Assembly (NCBI GenBank): GCA_018711275.1
Contig: DVIN01000029.1
Location: 1 to 64,000, forward strand
Reading direction: 5' to 3'
DNA: 64,000 nt
Origin: Candidatus Pullilachnospira intestinigallinarum
Lineage (GTDB): Bacteria; Bacillota; Clostridia; Lachnospirales; Lachnospiraceae
Shown here: piece by piece, positions 55,387-64,000 of the stretch
How positions within the stretch are numbered: the stretch's first letter is position 1
Layout: every line of letters begins with the position of its first letter
Translations under genes and position numbers: made by a program
The notes under the pieces: generated by a model
What the model was told of the DNA's origin: nothing
The model's input: only the letters and a program-made list of their open reading frames with translations
The model's database searches: none

Positions 55387-55789
55387 TTGTCTTTTGTTTT
55401 TTTGTCACTCCCGTGACGCAAAAATTATTATATACGATGTCCATGGAAAATGCAAGCATTTTTTACAATTTTTTTATTTTTATTTTCCACCTGGTTTTCC
55501 CCGCTTATTTCCCGGTTTTTTTGCGCACAGAAAATCATCCAGTTCTTTCAGACATCTGTAAATTTTCCGCAGACGGCAATCCCACTGGGGATTATTGTAG
55601 CTCCAGCCCCAAAGGGGATTTTTGCAGCTGCGTTTCCTGCACTTCATCATTCTCCATCCACACCTCTCTCCTCTGTTACTATATTATATGAAGAACGGCA
55701 GAAGGGGGGAACCGGAGGCAGATTGTCAGATGACGCCGGAAAACGATCTGAGGGTCATCTGACATGCGGCAGCGAGCTGCCTCTGAGTT
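55387..55789. other. Intergenic region with a large nested hairpin
   Basis: No gene recognised. GTCAGATGAC (55725-55734) pairs with GTCATCTGAC (55754-55763), enclosed by GAGGCAG (55715-55721) / CTGCCTC (55777-55783). It begins just past the trmB stop on the minus strand but has no T-run. The remainder (55400-55700) is T-rich with only short repeats such as CCAAAGGGGA. Confidence 0.55.
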
Positions 55790-56434
55790 CTATCTGGCAA
55801 TAATCATCTTATGAATAGGATTTCCCATGGAAGAAAACTTCTCCTCATACTCCGTCATCACGTTTCCCTGCATCAGTTCTTTATCATGGTGCAGATCAAA
55901 GGTACTGGCCAGCACTTTCCAGCCGGCTTCCGGAGCTTCCTCCAGAGAAAATACGAACAGATCCCGGTTGTCCGTCTTAAATTCCACACGCCCCTCCGGA
56001 ATCAGAATCTGGTCATACCGTTCCAGAAACTGCCGGGAAGTCAGGCGACGCTTCGCGTGGCGATCCTTTGGCCATGGGTCGGAAAAATTCAGATAGATCC
56101 GGTCCACTTCCCCCTGCGCGAACACATCAGGAAGATTCCGGGCATCCATCCGCACAAACAGCAGATTGGCCGGCTTCTCTTCCAGTTCTTCCATCTTCTG
56201 CAGCGCCCGCAGCAATACACTGTCATACATTTCAATACCGACATAATTATTTTCCGGATGGAGGGCCGCCATCTCCATGATGAAGCGTCCCTTTCCCATT
56301 CCCACCTCAATATGGAGGGGATGAGAATTTCCAAAAATTTCTCTCCATTTTCCCTTATTTTTTTCCGGATTGTGGGCTACATGGGCGCTGGCAGCCACCG
56401 CCTCCCGGGAACCCTGTATATTTCTCAGTCTCAT
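55790..56434 (-). CDS. trmB: tRNA (guanine-46-N7)-methyltransferase
   Basis: A 214-aa SAM-dependent enzyme making m7G46 in tRNA variable loops. HIEVGMGKGRFIMEMA is the SAM loop, NYVGIEMYDSV the acidic strand end, and YLNFSDPWPKDRHAKRRLT the catalytic/substrate motif; FKTDNRDLFVFSLEE follows. Length is typical. Monocistronic between tRNA-Lys and the divergent V-ATPase operon. Confidence 0.96.
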   Translation of the reverse strand: MRLRNIQGSREAVAASAHVAHNPEKNKGKWREIFGNSHPLHIEVGMGKGRFIMEMAALHPENNYVGIEMYDSVLLRALQKMEELEEKPANLLFVRMDARNLPDVFAQGEVDRIYLNFSDPWPKDRHAKRRLTSRQFLERYDQILIPEGRVEFKTDNRDLFVFSLEEAPEAGWKVLASTFDLHHDKELMQGNVMTEYEEKFSSMGNPIHKMIIAR

Positions 56435-56558
56435 ATGAATAACCCTTTCCTTTGTGCCATCTGAAATTTTGCAAATATCATTTTCTGACAGGCAATTTTT
56501 TTATGTTTCAAATGCTCCTTCCTATCTTACTATAATTCTTAACAATTTGAAAGTTACA

Positions 56559-56587
56559 TTTACTTTTTTTTCAAATAGGTGTAGAAT
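56559..56587 (+). promoter_or_regulatory. Promoter of the V-type ATPase operon
   Basis: TTTACT (56559-56564), 17-nt spacer, TAGAAT (56582-56587). Predicted transcription start near 56594 leaves a leader of about 137 nt that holds the structured RNA below. Confidence 0.6.
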
Positions 56588-56595
56588 AAGGGCAG

Positions 56596-56704
56596 GTTTT
56601 TCCCGGGAATAATCATCAGGAAAAACAGGATATCCACGGCAGTTACGCCTTCCGGTTTTCCCTGTCTTGGCAGGGGGCCGAAGCTAACGGAACCGTGCTA
56701 TTCC
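56596..56704 (+). promoter_or_regulatory. Structured leader RNA of the V-ATPase operon, riboswitch candidate
   Basis: Elements in order: hairpin GTTTTTCC (56596-56603) / GGAAAAAC (56619-56626) whose loop holds GGAATA (56606-56611); outer stem CACGG (56635-56639) / CCGTG (56693-56697); inner stem CTTCCGG (56649-56655) / CCGAAG (56678-56683) capped by CCCTG/CAGGG; single-stranded-looking GCTAACGG; then TATTCC (56699-56704), complementary to the first loop, directly before the AAAGGAGG. A loop-to-RBS pseudoknot is thus possible. The Na+-I (DUF1646) riboswitch is known to precede ion pump and ATPase genes, so it is one candidate; I could not match its consensus. Confidence 0.5.
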
Positions 56705-56730
56705 AAAGGAGGAAAAGGAGAAAGACAGAT

Positions 56731-57042
56731 ATGGAACAGATCATCGAAAAATTATCTGAAATCGAGACTGCCGCCTCCCGGATCATGGAGTCCGCCGCAG
56801 AAGAAAAGAAGCTGATGGATCAGCAGCAGCAGGAACGGATTGCCGCCTGTGACGCGCAGATCGAAGCAGCCACCCAAAAGAAGCTGGAGGAACTCCGCGC
56901 ATCCCTCAAAAAGCAGTCGGAGTCCGAGCTGGAGCAGCTCCGGATCAATATGGAGGAGACGCTGCGCCGGATGGATGATGTGTATAAGAGGGACCACGAC
57001 AGAATTACCGATGAAATTTATCATAAAATAATCAGGAAGTGA
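56731..57042 (+). CDS. ntpH: V-type ATPase H-type (G/E-like stalk) subunit
   Basis: A 103-aa highly charged protein that is helical throughout (IEKLSEIETAASRIMESAAEEKK, LEELRASLKKQSESELEQL), as for the peripheral stalk partner of subunit E. ATG 56731 is used, behind AAAGGAG. It heads the operon, 7 nt before the C subunit gene. Confidence 0.82.
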   Translation: MEQIIEKLSEIETAASRIMESAAEEKKLMDQQQQERIAACDAQIEAATQKKLEELRASLKKQSESELEQLRINMEETLRRMDDVYKRDHDRITDEIYHKIIRK

Positions 57043-57049
57043 CACAGCT

Positions 57050-58090
57050 ATGGGAAATTTGATGTCCTACAGCGGACTTGCCACCAAGATCCGCGCCATG
57101 CGAAGCCGTCTTCTTACGGACGCCCAGTACCGGGAGCTGGCCGAGCAGAAAAGCGTTCCCCAGGCTGTGGCCTGGCTGAAGCAGCGGCCTGCCTATGAAC
57201 ACACCTGGGCTTCCCTGTCCGAGGATGAACTGCACCGGGGCAGAATCGAACAGCTCCTGGTGAATTCCGTCTATGAGGATTTCGCCAAACTATACCGTTT
57301 TGCCAACGTGGAACAACGGAAGTTCCTCAATCTGTATTTTCGAAGGTACGAGGTGGCCATCATGAAAGAATGTCTGAACATGATTTTCGACCACCGGGAT
57401 GTAAACCTGGATCTCTCGCTGTTCAAACCGTTTTTTGACAAACATTCTCAGCTGGATATCAGCCGGCTGACAGCTTCCGGCTCCGTGGAAGAATTCGTCC
57501 AGAATCTGAAGGGAAGCGATTACTACGCTCCCCTGACCTATCTGGCGAATCTGTCGGAGCCTACATTATTTGACTATGAGATGACGCTGGATCTCTATTA
57601 TTTCCGCGTACTCTGGAAAACCAAAGACAAGATTCTGAAAAAGCGGGATCTGGAAGAGATCACCAGAGCCTGCGGAAGCAAATTCGATCTGCTGAATCTC
57701 CAGTGGATCTACCGCTGCAAAAAGTATTACCACATGGCTTCCGCTGATATCTACGCGCTGCTGATTCCTGTCAATTACAAGATCAGCCGCCGGGAGACCG
57801 CCGCGCTGGTGGAAGCGGAAAATATGAACCTTTTCGAATCCCTTCTGGCTCAGACCTATTACGGACGGCGGTTTGAGCGGCTGGGAGCGGATACTCTGGA
57901 GCAGATGTACTCCTGGATCATGAAGCACATTCTGCTGGAGGAGACCCGGAAGGATCCTTATTCTGTTGCCTGCATCTACTGCTACCTGTATCTCAAGGAG
58001 CACGAGATTGACCGGCTTACCACGCTGCTGGAGTGTGTCCGCTATGGGATTTCCCCGGACGACACCATGCAGTATATATTAAAATCTTAA
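57050..58090 (+). CDS. ntpC: V-type ATPase subunit C
   Basis: A 346-aa subunit (V-type C/d) that links the rotor ring with the central stalk on the cytoplasmic side. Family features: N-terminal YSGLATKIRAMRSRLLTDAQYREL and RRYEVAIMKECLNM; helical throughout. Normal length. It follows the stalk subunit by 7 nt. Confidence 0.9.
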   Translation: MGNLMSYSGLATKIRAMRSRLLTDAQYRELAEQKSVPQAVAWLKQRPAYEHTWASLSEDELHRGRIEQLLVNSVYEDFAKLYRFANVEQRKFLNLYFRRYEVAIMKECLNMIFDHRDVNLDLSLFKPFFDKHSQLDISRLTASGSVEEFVQNLKGSDYYAPLTYLANLSEPTLFDYEMTLDLYYFRVLWKTKDKILKKRDLEEITRACGSKFDLLNLQWIYRCKKYYHMASADIYALLIPVNYKISRRETAALVEAENMNLFESLLAQTYYGRRFERLGADTLEQMYSWIMKHILLEETRKDPYSVACIYCYLYLKEHEIDRLTTLLECVRYGISPDDTMQYILKS

Positions 58091-58112
58091 CAATACCGGA
58101 GGATGTAAGTGT

Positions 58113-60044
58113 ATGATTGAAAAGATGGAATTTATCAGCATCACCGGGCCAAAAGCAGATATCGACCGTGTGGTGGATCAGTATCTGTCCAGATATGAGA
58201 TTCACCTGGAAAACGCGCTTGCAGAGCTGAATACGGTACAGAATCTGTCACCGTACCTTCAGATTAACCCCTACAAGTCTCTGCTGTCTCGGGCAGAAGA
58301 GCTGGAAGGCCTCCTGGAACCCCGCGATGTGGGGGAAGCGACTTCGATCTCTCTGGAGGAGGCGGCCTCCCTTGTGGAAGATCTGGACAAAAAGCTGTCC
58401 GGACTGGAGGAGGACAGGAAGAAACTGGAGGATCAGCTTTGCCACACCGGGGAACTTCTGCAGACGATGGAGCCCTTCGGGCATCTGGAATACGATCTCT
58501 CCTCGCTGCTGAATTTCCGGTTTGTGTACTGCCAGTTCGGCAAGATTCCAAAGGAATATTACGCCAAATTTGAAACCTACGTCTACGACAACATGGACAC
58601 GCTTTTCTACCGCTGTTACGCGGACGATCACTATATCTGGGGCTTCTATTTCTGCCCGCGGGCACAGGCTGACCGCATCAGCGCGGTGTACGCGTCCATG
58701 CATTTTCAGCAGCTGGATATTCCCCGGGAACTGTGGGGAATGCCGGAGCAGGTACGGAAAAAGCTGACCATTCAGCAGAAAGATCTGAAGGAATCTCTGG
58801 TGACTGCCGACGGCCAGATGAGGAATCTTATTGAAAGCCACGGCGCCCGGCTTCGGGCCGCCAGGGAAAAGCTGGCGTCCCAGTCCCGGAATTTCGATGT
58901 CCGCAGACTGGCTGCCTGCACCCGGCAGAAAGACCGGGAGGTTTTCTATATTCTCTGCGGATGGATGCGCGCAAAGGATGCGGAGGCCTTCCAGAAGGAT
59001 ATCGCGGAAGATCCCAACCTGTACTGCTTTGTGGAAAGCGGTGATTCCCAGGGGCACGGAGAGCCGCCCGTCAAGCTGAAGAACCCAAAGGTTTTCAAAC
59101 CCTTTGAAATGTTTGTCCGGATGTACGGACTTCCCTCTTACCACGAGATGGATCCCACCATCTTCGTGGCCCTTACTTATATTGTTATTTTCGGAGCGAT
59201 GTTCGGGGACGCCGGCCAGGGACTCTGCCTTGCCGTAGGCGGATTTCTCCTGTATCGCTTCAAAAAGATCGAGCTGGCAGCCATCATCGGCACCGCGGGA
59301 ATTTTTTCCACCATCTTCGGGCTTCTCTTCGGAAGCGTCTTTGGCTTTGAAGATCTGATTCCCGCCCTGTGGCTGCGGCCCACCACGGCCATGGCGGATG
59401 TACCGTTTCTCGGAAAGCTGAACACGGTATTTGTGGCGGCCATCGGTTTCGGTATGTTTCTGATTCTGCTGACTATGATTTTCCACATCGTCAACGGTAT
59501 CCGCAGTCACAGCGTGGAAAATATCTGGTTCGATCAGAACGCGGTGGCCGGCCTGGTCTTCTACGGTTCTCTGGTAGCCGTCATCCTGCTGTTTTCCACA
59601 GGACATACGGTTCCGGCAGCCGCCGTGCTCGCGGTCATGTTCGGTGTCCCGCTTCTGATTATCATGCTGAAGGAGCCGCTGACCCGGCTGGCGACGAGAC
59701 AGTCTCCCGCCATCGAAGGCGGAAAGGTGATGTTCTTTGTACAGAGTTTCTTTGAGCTGTTTGAGGTGATGCTCAGTTATCTGTCCAATACCCTTTCCTT
59801 TATCCGTATCGGAGCTTTTGCCATCAGCCACGCTTCCATGATGGAGGTGGTACTGATGCTGGCCGGCGCGGAGGCAGGCACCCCCAACTGGCTGGTGATT
59901 ATTTTGGGAAATATTTTTGTCACCGCCATGGAGGGACTGATCGTTGGCATCCAGGTGCTTCGTCTGGAATACTACGAGATGTTCAGCCGATTCTACACCG
60001 GAAGTGGAAAACCGTTCAAACCATTTTTAAAGAAAGAAAACTGA
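58113..60044 (+). CDS. ntpI: V-type ATPase subunit I (a)
   Basis: A 643-aa stator. The N-terminal half (about 1-330) is cytoplasmic with coiled coils; the C-terminal half has seven to eight helices beginning MDPTIFVALTYIVIFGAMFGDAGQG. The ion-path helix carries the essential Arg in LSNTLSFIRIGAFAISHASM. GGAGGATGTAAGTGT precedes ATG. Confidence 0.95.
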   Translation: MIEKMEFISITGPKADIDRVVDQYLSRYEIHLENALAELNTVQNLSPYLQINPYKSLLSRAEELEGLLEPRDVGEATSISLEEAASLVEDLDKKLSGLEEDRKKLEDQLCHTGELLQTMEPFGHLEYDLSSLLNFRFVYCQFGKIPKEYYAKFETYVYDNMDTLFYRCYADDHYIWGFYFCPRAQADRISAVYASMHFQQLDIPRELWGMPEQVRKKLTIQQKDLKESLVTADGQMRNLIESHGARLRAAREKLASQSRNFDVRRLAACTRQKDREVFYILCGWMRAKDAEAFQKDIAEDPNLYCFVESGDSQGHGEPPVKLKNPKVFKPFEMFVRMYGLPSYHEMDPTIFVALTYIVIFGAMFGDAGQGLCLAVGGFLLYRFKKIELAAIIGTAGIFSTIFGLLFGSVFGFEDLIPALWLRPTTAMADVPFLGKLNTVFVAAIGFGMFLILLTMIFHIVNGIRSHSVENIWFDQNAVAGLVFYGSLVAVILLFSTGHTVPAAAVLAVMFGVPLLIIMLKEPLTRLATRQSPAIEGGKVMFFVQSFFELFEVMLSYLSNTLSFIRIGAFAISHASMMEVVLMLAGAEAGTPNWLVIILGNIFVTAMEGLIVGIQVLRLEYYEMFSRFYTGSGKPFKPFLKKEN

Positions 60045-60071
60045 AGGATTTAATTTTAGGAGGAAATTATT

Positions 60072-60506
60072 ATGTCTACTATTATTGAAATCACTGTTGC
60101 AGCCGCATTGATTCTGAGCATCATCATCCCCTGGGGCGCATTTCTTCTGGGCGAGAAAAACCGGAAGCGTTACAAAAAATCCCTGGCCGCCAACTGCTTT
60201 TTCTTCTTCGGAACCCTGGTGGTGGCTTCCGTAGCCATGCTGGCCGGCGCCCAGACCGCACAGGCCGCTGACGCGGCCGCAGGAAGCGGACTGGCACAGG
60301 GACTTGGTTATCTGGGCGCTGCTCTGGTAACGGGACTTTCCGGTATCGGTTCCGGTATCGCTGTGGCCAGCTCTGCCAGCGCAGCGTTGGGCGCCATCAG
60401 CGAGGACGGTTCTCTGTTCGGTAAATCCATGATTTTTGTAGCCATGGCAGAAGGTATCGCTCTGTACGGACTGATTATCTCCTTCATGATTCTCAGCAGA
60501 CTGTAA
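60072..60506 (+). CDS. ntpK: V-type ATPase subunit K (c-ring)
   Basis: A 144-aa proteolipid with four helices (two fused hairpins). Only the second hairpin keeps the ion-carrying Glu, in VAMAEGIALYG. Compared with the Na+-binding NtpK of Enterococcus hirae, the Gln of helix 3 is Ser (LSGIGSGIAV) and the Thr-Gln pair of helix 2 is not evident, so a Na+ site is not supported by sequence. TAGGAGGAAATT precedes ATG. Confidence 0.94.
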   Translation: MSTIIEITVAAALILSIIIPWGAFLLGEKNRKRYKKSLAANCFFFFGTLVVASVAMLAGAQTAQAADAAAGSGLAQGLGYLGAALVTGLSGIGSGIAVASSASAALGAISEDGSLFGKSMIFVAMAEGIALYGLIISFMILSRL

Positions 60507-60521
60507 AAGGCGGAATGTAAT

Positions 60522-60830
60522 ATGAAAATGTTTCTGATCAGTGATAACATTGACACCCAGACGGGTATGCGTCTGGCAGGTGTGGACGGCGTGGTCGTCC
60601 ATGAACGGGAAGAACTGCGCCAGGCACTGGAGACAGCCCTGGCAGATAAAGAAATCGGTATTCTCCTGCTGACGGAAAAGTTCGGCAGGGAATTTCCTGA
60701 GATTGTGGACGATGTGAAGCTGAACCACCGGGTACCCCTGATCGTGGAGATCCCCGACCGGCATGGAACCGGCCGGAAACCGGATTTTATCACATCCTAT
60801 GTCAATGAGGCCATCGGGCTGAAGCTGTGA
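60522..60830 (+). CDS. ntpF: V-type ATPase subunit F
   Basis: A 102-aa central-stalk subunit with the Rossmann-like fold: MKMFLISDNIDTQTGMRLAGVDG at the start, EIGILLLTEKFGREF and VPLIVEIPDRHG. Follows subunit K by 15 nt. Confidence 0.93.
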   Translation: MKMFLISDNIDTQTGMRLAGVDGVVVHEREELRQALETALADKEIGILLLTEKFGREFPEIVDDVKLNHRVPLIVEIPDRHGTGRKPDFITSYVNEAIGLKL

Positions 60831-60888
60831 CGCCGCAGGGCGGGACGGCTTCCGGGTCTCCTGCCGCCGGAAAACTGCTGCACAATAT

Positions 60889-60913
60889 GGAAAACGCGCC
60901 CTGCGGGTTTTCC
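60889..60913 (+). other. Intercistronic hairpin
   Basis: GGAAAAC (60889-60895) pairs with GTTTTCC (60907-60913), extended by GC pairs, in the 120-nt gap between the F and E subunit genes. No T-run follows; it may adjust mRNA stability so that K and F are made in excess (inference). Confidence 0.5.
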
Positions 60914-60951
60914 GTTATCATGAATCCTAGATATAAAAGAAGGTGAAGACT

Positions 60952-61539
60952 TTGACAACCGAAGAAAAGTTACAGCATTTTTTTGACGCTTCCATTCAGA
61001 GCGCCTCTGAGGAAGCGGAAAAGATGAAAAAAGAGCATAGAGAAGCCCTGGACAAGCTTTTCGAGGAACACCGGACGTCCATGGAGCGCCAGGCCGGCGC
61101 TCAGCTTCAGGCGGAATCCGACAGACTGAAACGGGATATCAACAAGGAAGTGTCCGCCCGACAGCTGGAGTTTCGCCGCCAGTATTCCGCCAAAACAGAG
61201 GAGATCAAGTCTCTGCTGTTCGACGAGGTGGAAAGAAAGCTGAAACACTTTAAGGAAACTCCGGAATACTTTGAGTATCTGGAGGCCAGAATCCGGGAGG
61301 CCCTCTCTTTTGCCGGAGAGGACCCTGTCACTGTATACATCGATCCGTCGGATGAGCCGCTTCTTGCCCGGCTTACCCAGACACTGGGAATGTCTCCCAG
61401 CATTTCCCGGGAAGCCTGGGGCGGCGGTATGCGCGCAGTGATTCGTTCCAAAAATATTCTGATCGACAACTCATTTGCGACACTGCTTGATGAGGCGCGG
61501 GAGGAATACATTTTTACCGGAGGTATGGCAGATGAATAA
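60952..61539 (+). CDS. ntpE: V-type ATPase subunit E
   Basis: A 195-aa peripheral stalk subunit: long N-terminal helix of charged residues (about 1-105) and a C-terminal globular domain ending DNSFATLLDEAREEYIFTGGMADE. The start is probably TTG 60952, six nt behind GAAGGTG; a GTG at 60943 is in frame but overlaps that site. Its end overlaps the A subunit start by 8 nt. Confidence 0.9.
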   Translation: MTTEEKLQHFFDASIQSASEEAEKMKKEHREALDKLFEEHRTSMERQAGAQLQAESDRLKRDINKEVSARQLEFRRQYSAKTEEIKSLLFDEVERKLKHFKETPEYFEYLEARIREALSFAGEDPVTVYIDPSDEPLLARLTQTLGMSPSISREAWGGGMRAVIRSKNILIDNSFATLLDEAREEYIFTGGMADE

Positions 61540-63298
61540 TACTGGAATCATCTATGGGATCAATGGTCCCGTAGTTTATCTGAAAGGGAAAACCGGCTTC
61601 CGCATGTCTGAGATGGTTCATGTGGGAGAGGAACATCTGGTGGGCGAAGTGATCGCTCTCACCAAGGACCGCACCACGGTTCAGGTATTCGAGGAAACCA
61701 CCGGCCTGAAGCCGGGCGCAGAGGTTACCGGAACCGGCGACGCCATTTCCGTAACGCTGGGTCCCGGAATCCTCAACAATATTTTCGACGGTATCCAGCG
61801 CCCGCTGGGCGTCATCGCCGAACATTCCGGAAAATATATCAGCCGGGGCGTCAGTGTGGATTCCCTGGATACGAAGAAAAAATGGCAGGTGCATCTGACC
61901 GTAGCTTTGGGGGATCAGGTTTCGGGCGGAACCATCATCGCCGAAACCCAGGAGACCGCTTCCATCGTACACAAATCCATGGTGCCGCCCAGTCTGTCCG
62001 GCACAGTCATCTGGACAGCCGATGACGGCGAATATACGATTCAGGATCCCATCGTGACCATCCAGCTGGCGGACGGCTCCAAAAAGGATCTGACTCTTTG
62101 TCAGAAATGGCCTATCCGGATTCCCCGCCCCACCAGACAGCGGTACCCTGCTTCGGTGCCTCTGATCACCGGCCAGAGAATCCTGGACACCATGTTTCCC
62201 ATTGCCAAGGGCGGCACGGCTGCCGTTCCCGGCGGTTTCGGAACCGGAAAAACCATGACGCAGCATCAGATCGCCAAATGGTCTGACGCGGATATCATCA
62301 TTTATATCGGCTGCGGCGAACGCGGCAACGAGATGACCCAGGTGCTGGAGGAATTCGGAGAGCTGGCGGACCCCAGAACCGGTAATCTTCTGATGCACCG
62401 GACAGCGCTGATCGCCAATACTTCCAATATGCCGGTGGCCGCCCGTGAAGCTTCCATCTACACAGGGCTTACCCTGGCGGAATATTACCGGGATATGGGA
62501 TACGATGTGGCTATCATGGCCGACTCCACCTCCCGCTGGGCGGAAGCGCTGAGGGAGCTTTCCGGCCGTCTGGAGGAAATGCCCGCCGAGGAAGGATTTC
62601 CCGCCTATCTGGCCTCCCGCCTGTCAGCCTTTTACGAGAGGGCCGGTATGATGGAGAACCTCAACGGCACGGAGGGCAGCGTCTCCATCATCGGAGCCGT
62701 ATCCCCACAGGGAGGCGATTTCTCCGAGCCTGTGACTCAGAACACCAAGCGTTTTGTCCGCTGTTTCTGGGGACTGGACAAATCCCTGGCTTATGCCCGC
62801 CACTTCCCGGCCATTCACTGGCTCACCAGCTACAGTGAGTATCTCAGCGATCTGGCCCCCTGGTATCAGGAGCATGTGAACAAAAATTTCATCGACCTGA
62901 GAAATCAGATCATGGCGCTGCTGAATCAGGAAAGCAGCCTGATGGAGATCGTAAAGCTGATCGGAAGCGATGTGCTCCCCGATGATCAGAAGCTGGTGCT
63001 GGAAATCGCCCGGGTGATCCGCCTGGGATTTCTCCAGCAGAACGCCTTCCACCAGGAGGATACCTGTGTTCCCATGGAGAAGCAGTATAAGATGATGGAA
63101 ACGATCCTCTACCTCTATAAAAAATCCAGGGCGCTGATCACCATGGGGATGCCCATGTCCATCCTCAAGGAAGACAATATTTTCGAAAAAGTAATCGCTA
63201 TCAAATATGATGTTCCCAACGATCATCCGGAAATGTTCGATGATTACAAAAAAGACATTGACGCTTTCTATGACAAGGTGCTGGAGAAGAACGGATAA
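61532..63298 (+). CDS. ntpA: V-type ATPase catalytic subunit A
   Basis: A 588-aa catalytic subunit. N-terminal GIIYGINGPVVYLKG, the non-homologous insert, Walker A VPGGFGTGKTMTQHQ, IIYIGCGERGNEMTQVL and MADSTSRWAEALRE are present. ATG 61532 with GGAGGTATGGCAG upstream gives the standard N-terminus; the open frame begins 19 codons earlier within ntpE. Confidence 0.97.
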   Translation: MNNTGIIYGINGPVVYLKGKTGFRMSEMVHVGEEHLVGEVIALTKDRTTVQVFEETTGLKPGAEVTGTGDAISVTLGPGILNNIFDGIQRPLGVIAEHSGKYISRGVSVDSLDTKKKWQVHLTVALGDQVSGGTIIAETQETASIVHKSMVPPSLSGTVIWTADDGEYTIQDPIVTIQLADGSKKDLTLCQKWPIRIPRPTRQRYPASVPLITGQRILDTMFPIAKGGTAAVPGGFGTGKTMTQHQIAKWSDADIIIYIGCGERGNEMTQVLEEFGELADPRTGNLLMHRTALIANTSNMPVAAREASIYTGLTLAEYYRDMGYDVAIMADSTSRWAEALRELSGRLEEMPAEEGFPAYLASRLSAFYERAGMMENLNGTEGSVSIIGAVSPQGGDFSEPVTQNTKRFVRCFWGLDKSLAYARHFPAIHWLTSYSEYLSDLAPWYQEHVNKNFIDLRNQIMALLNQESSLMEIVKLIGSDVLPDDQKLVLEIARVIRLGFLQQNAFHQEDTCVPMEKQYKMMETILYLYKKSRALITMGMPMSILKEDNIFEKVIAIKYDVPNDHPEMFDDYKKDIDAFYDKVLEKNG

Positions 63299-63310
63299 GG
63301 AGGAACCATC

Positions 63311-64000
63311 ATGGCAATCGAATATTTAGGACTAAGTGAAATCAACGGCCCTCTGGTGGTTCTGGAGGGCGTAAAGGACGCCGCCTATGAGGAGATTGTG
63401 GAATTCTCCATAGACGGCCACGAAAAGAAGCTGGGACGTATTGTGGAGATCTACGAGGACAAGGCGGTGATTCAGGTCTTTGAGGGTACCGACAATATGT
63501 CTCTGGAAAATACCCACACCCGGCTCACCGGCCACCCCATGGAGATCGGCCTGTCGGAAAAAATTCTGGGAAGAACCTTTGACGGTATCGGAAATCCCAT
63601 CGACGGCCTGGGTCCCATTATGGCCGAGACAAAAGTAAACATCAACGGGCTCCCCTTAAATCCCGTCACCCGTGAATACCCGCGGAACTATATCCGCACC
63701 GGTATTTCCGCTATTGACGGCCTGACCACGCTGATCCGCGGACAGAAGCTGCCCATTTTCTCCGGCAACGGACTTCCCCATGACCGGCTGGCCGCTCAGA
63801 TTGTGCAGCAGGCCTCCCTGGGAGATAACTCCGATGAAAAATTCGCCATCGTCTTTGCGGCAATGGGCGTCAAATACGATGTGGCGGAGTTTTTCCGCCG
63901 GACTTTTGAGGAGAGCGGGGTATCCGATCATGTGGTCATGTATCTGAACCTGGCCAACGACCCGGTGGTGGAGCGTCTGATTACGCCAAAAGTGGCGCTG
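63311..64000 (+). CDS. ntpB: V-type ATPase subunit B (partial, runs off the window)
   Basis: The first 230 codons of the nucleotide-binding non-catalytic subunit, open to the window end. MAIEYLGLSEINGPLVVLEGV starts it; GNPIDGLGPI, REYPRNYIRTGISAIDGLTTLIRGQKLPIFSGNGLPHDRLAAQI and KFAIVFAAMGVKYD follow. AAGGAGGAACC lies before ATG. Twelve nt after ntpA; subunit D is expected beyond the window. Confidence 0.96.
   Translation, partial: MAIEYLGLSEINGPLVVLEGVKDAAYEEIVEFSIDGHEKKLGRIVEIYEDKAVIQVFEGTDNMSLENTHTRLTGHPMEIGLSEKILGRTFDGIGNPIDGLGPIMAETKVNINGLPLNPVTREYPRNYIRTGISAIDGLTTLIRGQKLPIFSGNGLPHDRLAAQIVQQASLGDNSDEKFAIVFAAMGVKYDVAEFFRRTFEESGVSDHVVMYLNLANDPVVERLITPKVAL

Noticed and set aside
58248..59831. 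Open frame of 527 codons on the minus strand
   Set aside because: It is antisense to the well-supported V-ATPase subunit I gene and its translation has no domain; a shadow of codon bias.

Overview
The window looks like chromosome of an anaerobic gut-type Clostridia species, most likely Lachnospiraceae. Support: complete F-type and V-type ATPase gene sets side by side, a Firmicutes-style Tad/Flp1 pilus locus, a YesM/YesN-controlled glycan locus, DUF6382/FHA, DUF5702 and DUF4869 proteins, and strong AGGAGG ribosome binding sites. No rRNA, CRISPR array, phage or IS transposase was seen. One tRNA (Lys, CUU) is present.

Layout. 0-1.3 kb: 5' end of a group II intron (cut by the window edge) sitting directly behind the terminator of an MsmX/UgpC-type sugar ABC ATPase. 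1.6-7.2 kb: DUF624 membrane protein, a VanRS-like two-component pair, an unidentified 88-aa protein, and a lone TrpF-like protein with an eroded active site. 7.5-11.5 kb: 2-hydroxyacid dehydrogenase, glucose-6-phosphate isomerase, a membrane protein and MTA/SAH nucleosidase. 11.5-16.8 kb: NarL-type two-component pair divergent from a three-gene ABC-2 exporter. 16.9-24.4 kb: TSCPD protein, an AraC/RSH-type HD fusion, a voltage-sensor K+ channel, an MBL/beta-CASP protein, a MurG-type glycosyltransferase, a HIT protein, an orphan histidine kinase and a rhomboid protease.

24.5-34.4 kb is a long minus-strand Tad operon: prepilin peptidase, CpaE, CpaF/TadA, TadB, TadC, Flp pilin, DUF5702, TadE-like, a second peptidase, a second TadE-like and FHA protein. 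Its promoter diverges from that of ybaK. 35.2-45.0 kb is a carbohydrate locus: solute-binding lipoprotein, two permeases, YesM kinase, YesN regulator, GH78 and GH43 enzymes. It has no ATPase of its own, so the MsmX-type ATPase at the left end is a natural candidate energiser.

45.2-46.6 kb holds a small accessory pair (DUF4869 plus a broken ATP-binding gene) bracketed by two near-identical 44-nt hairpin repeats. 46.6-53.4 kb is a YgjP-type metallopeptidase and the F-type ATPase operon (atpBEFHAGDC), where atpB appears to start at an ACG codon. 53.9-56.4 kb: SpoU methyltransferase, small membrane protein, tRNA-Lys, trmB. 56.6 kb to the end is the V-type ATPase operon (H-C-I-K-F-E-A-B, the last cut by the window), preceded by a structured leader RNA with a possible pseudoknot next to the ribosome binding site.

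Best candidates for something new: the V-ATPase leader RNA, the AraC fusion to a degenerate (p)ppGpp-hydrolase-like HD domain, the TrpF-like pseudo-enzyme, the TadE-like protein with two tandem Cys/His modules, the extended TadC, and the ACG start of atpB. No wholly new defence or metabolic system could be recognised.
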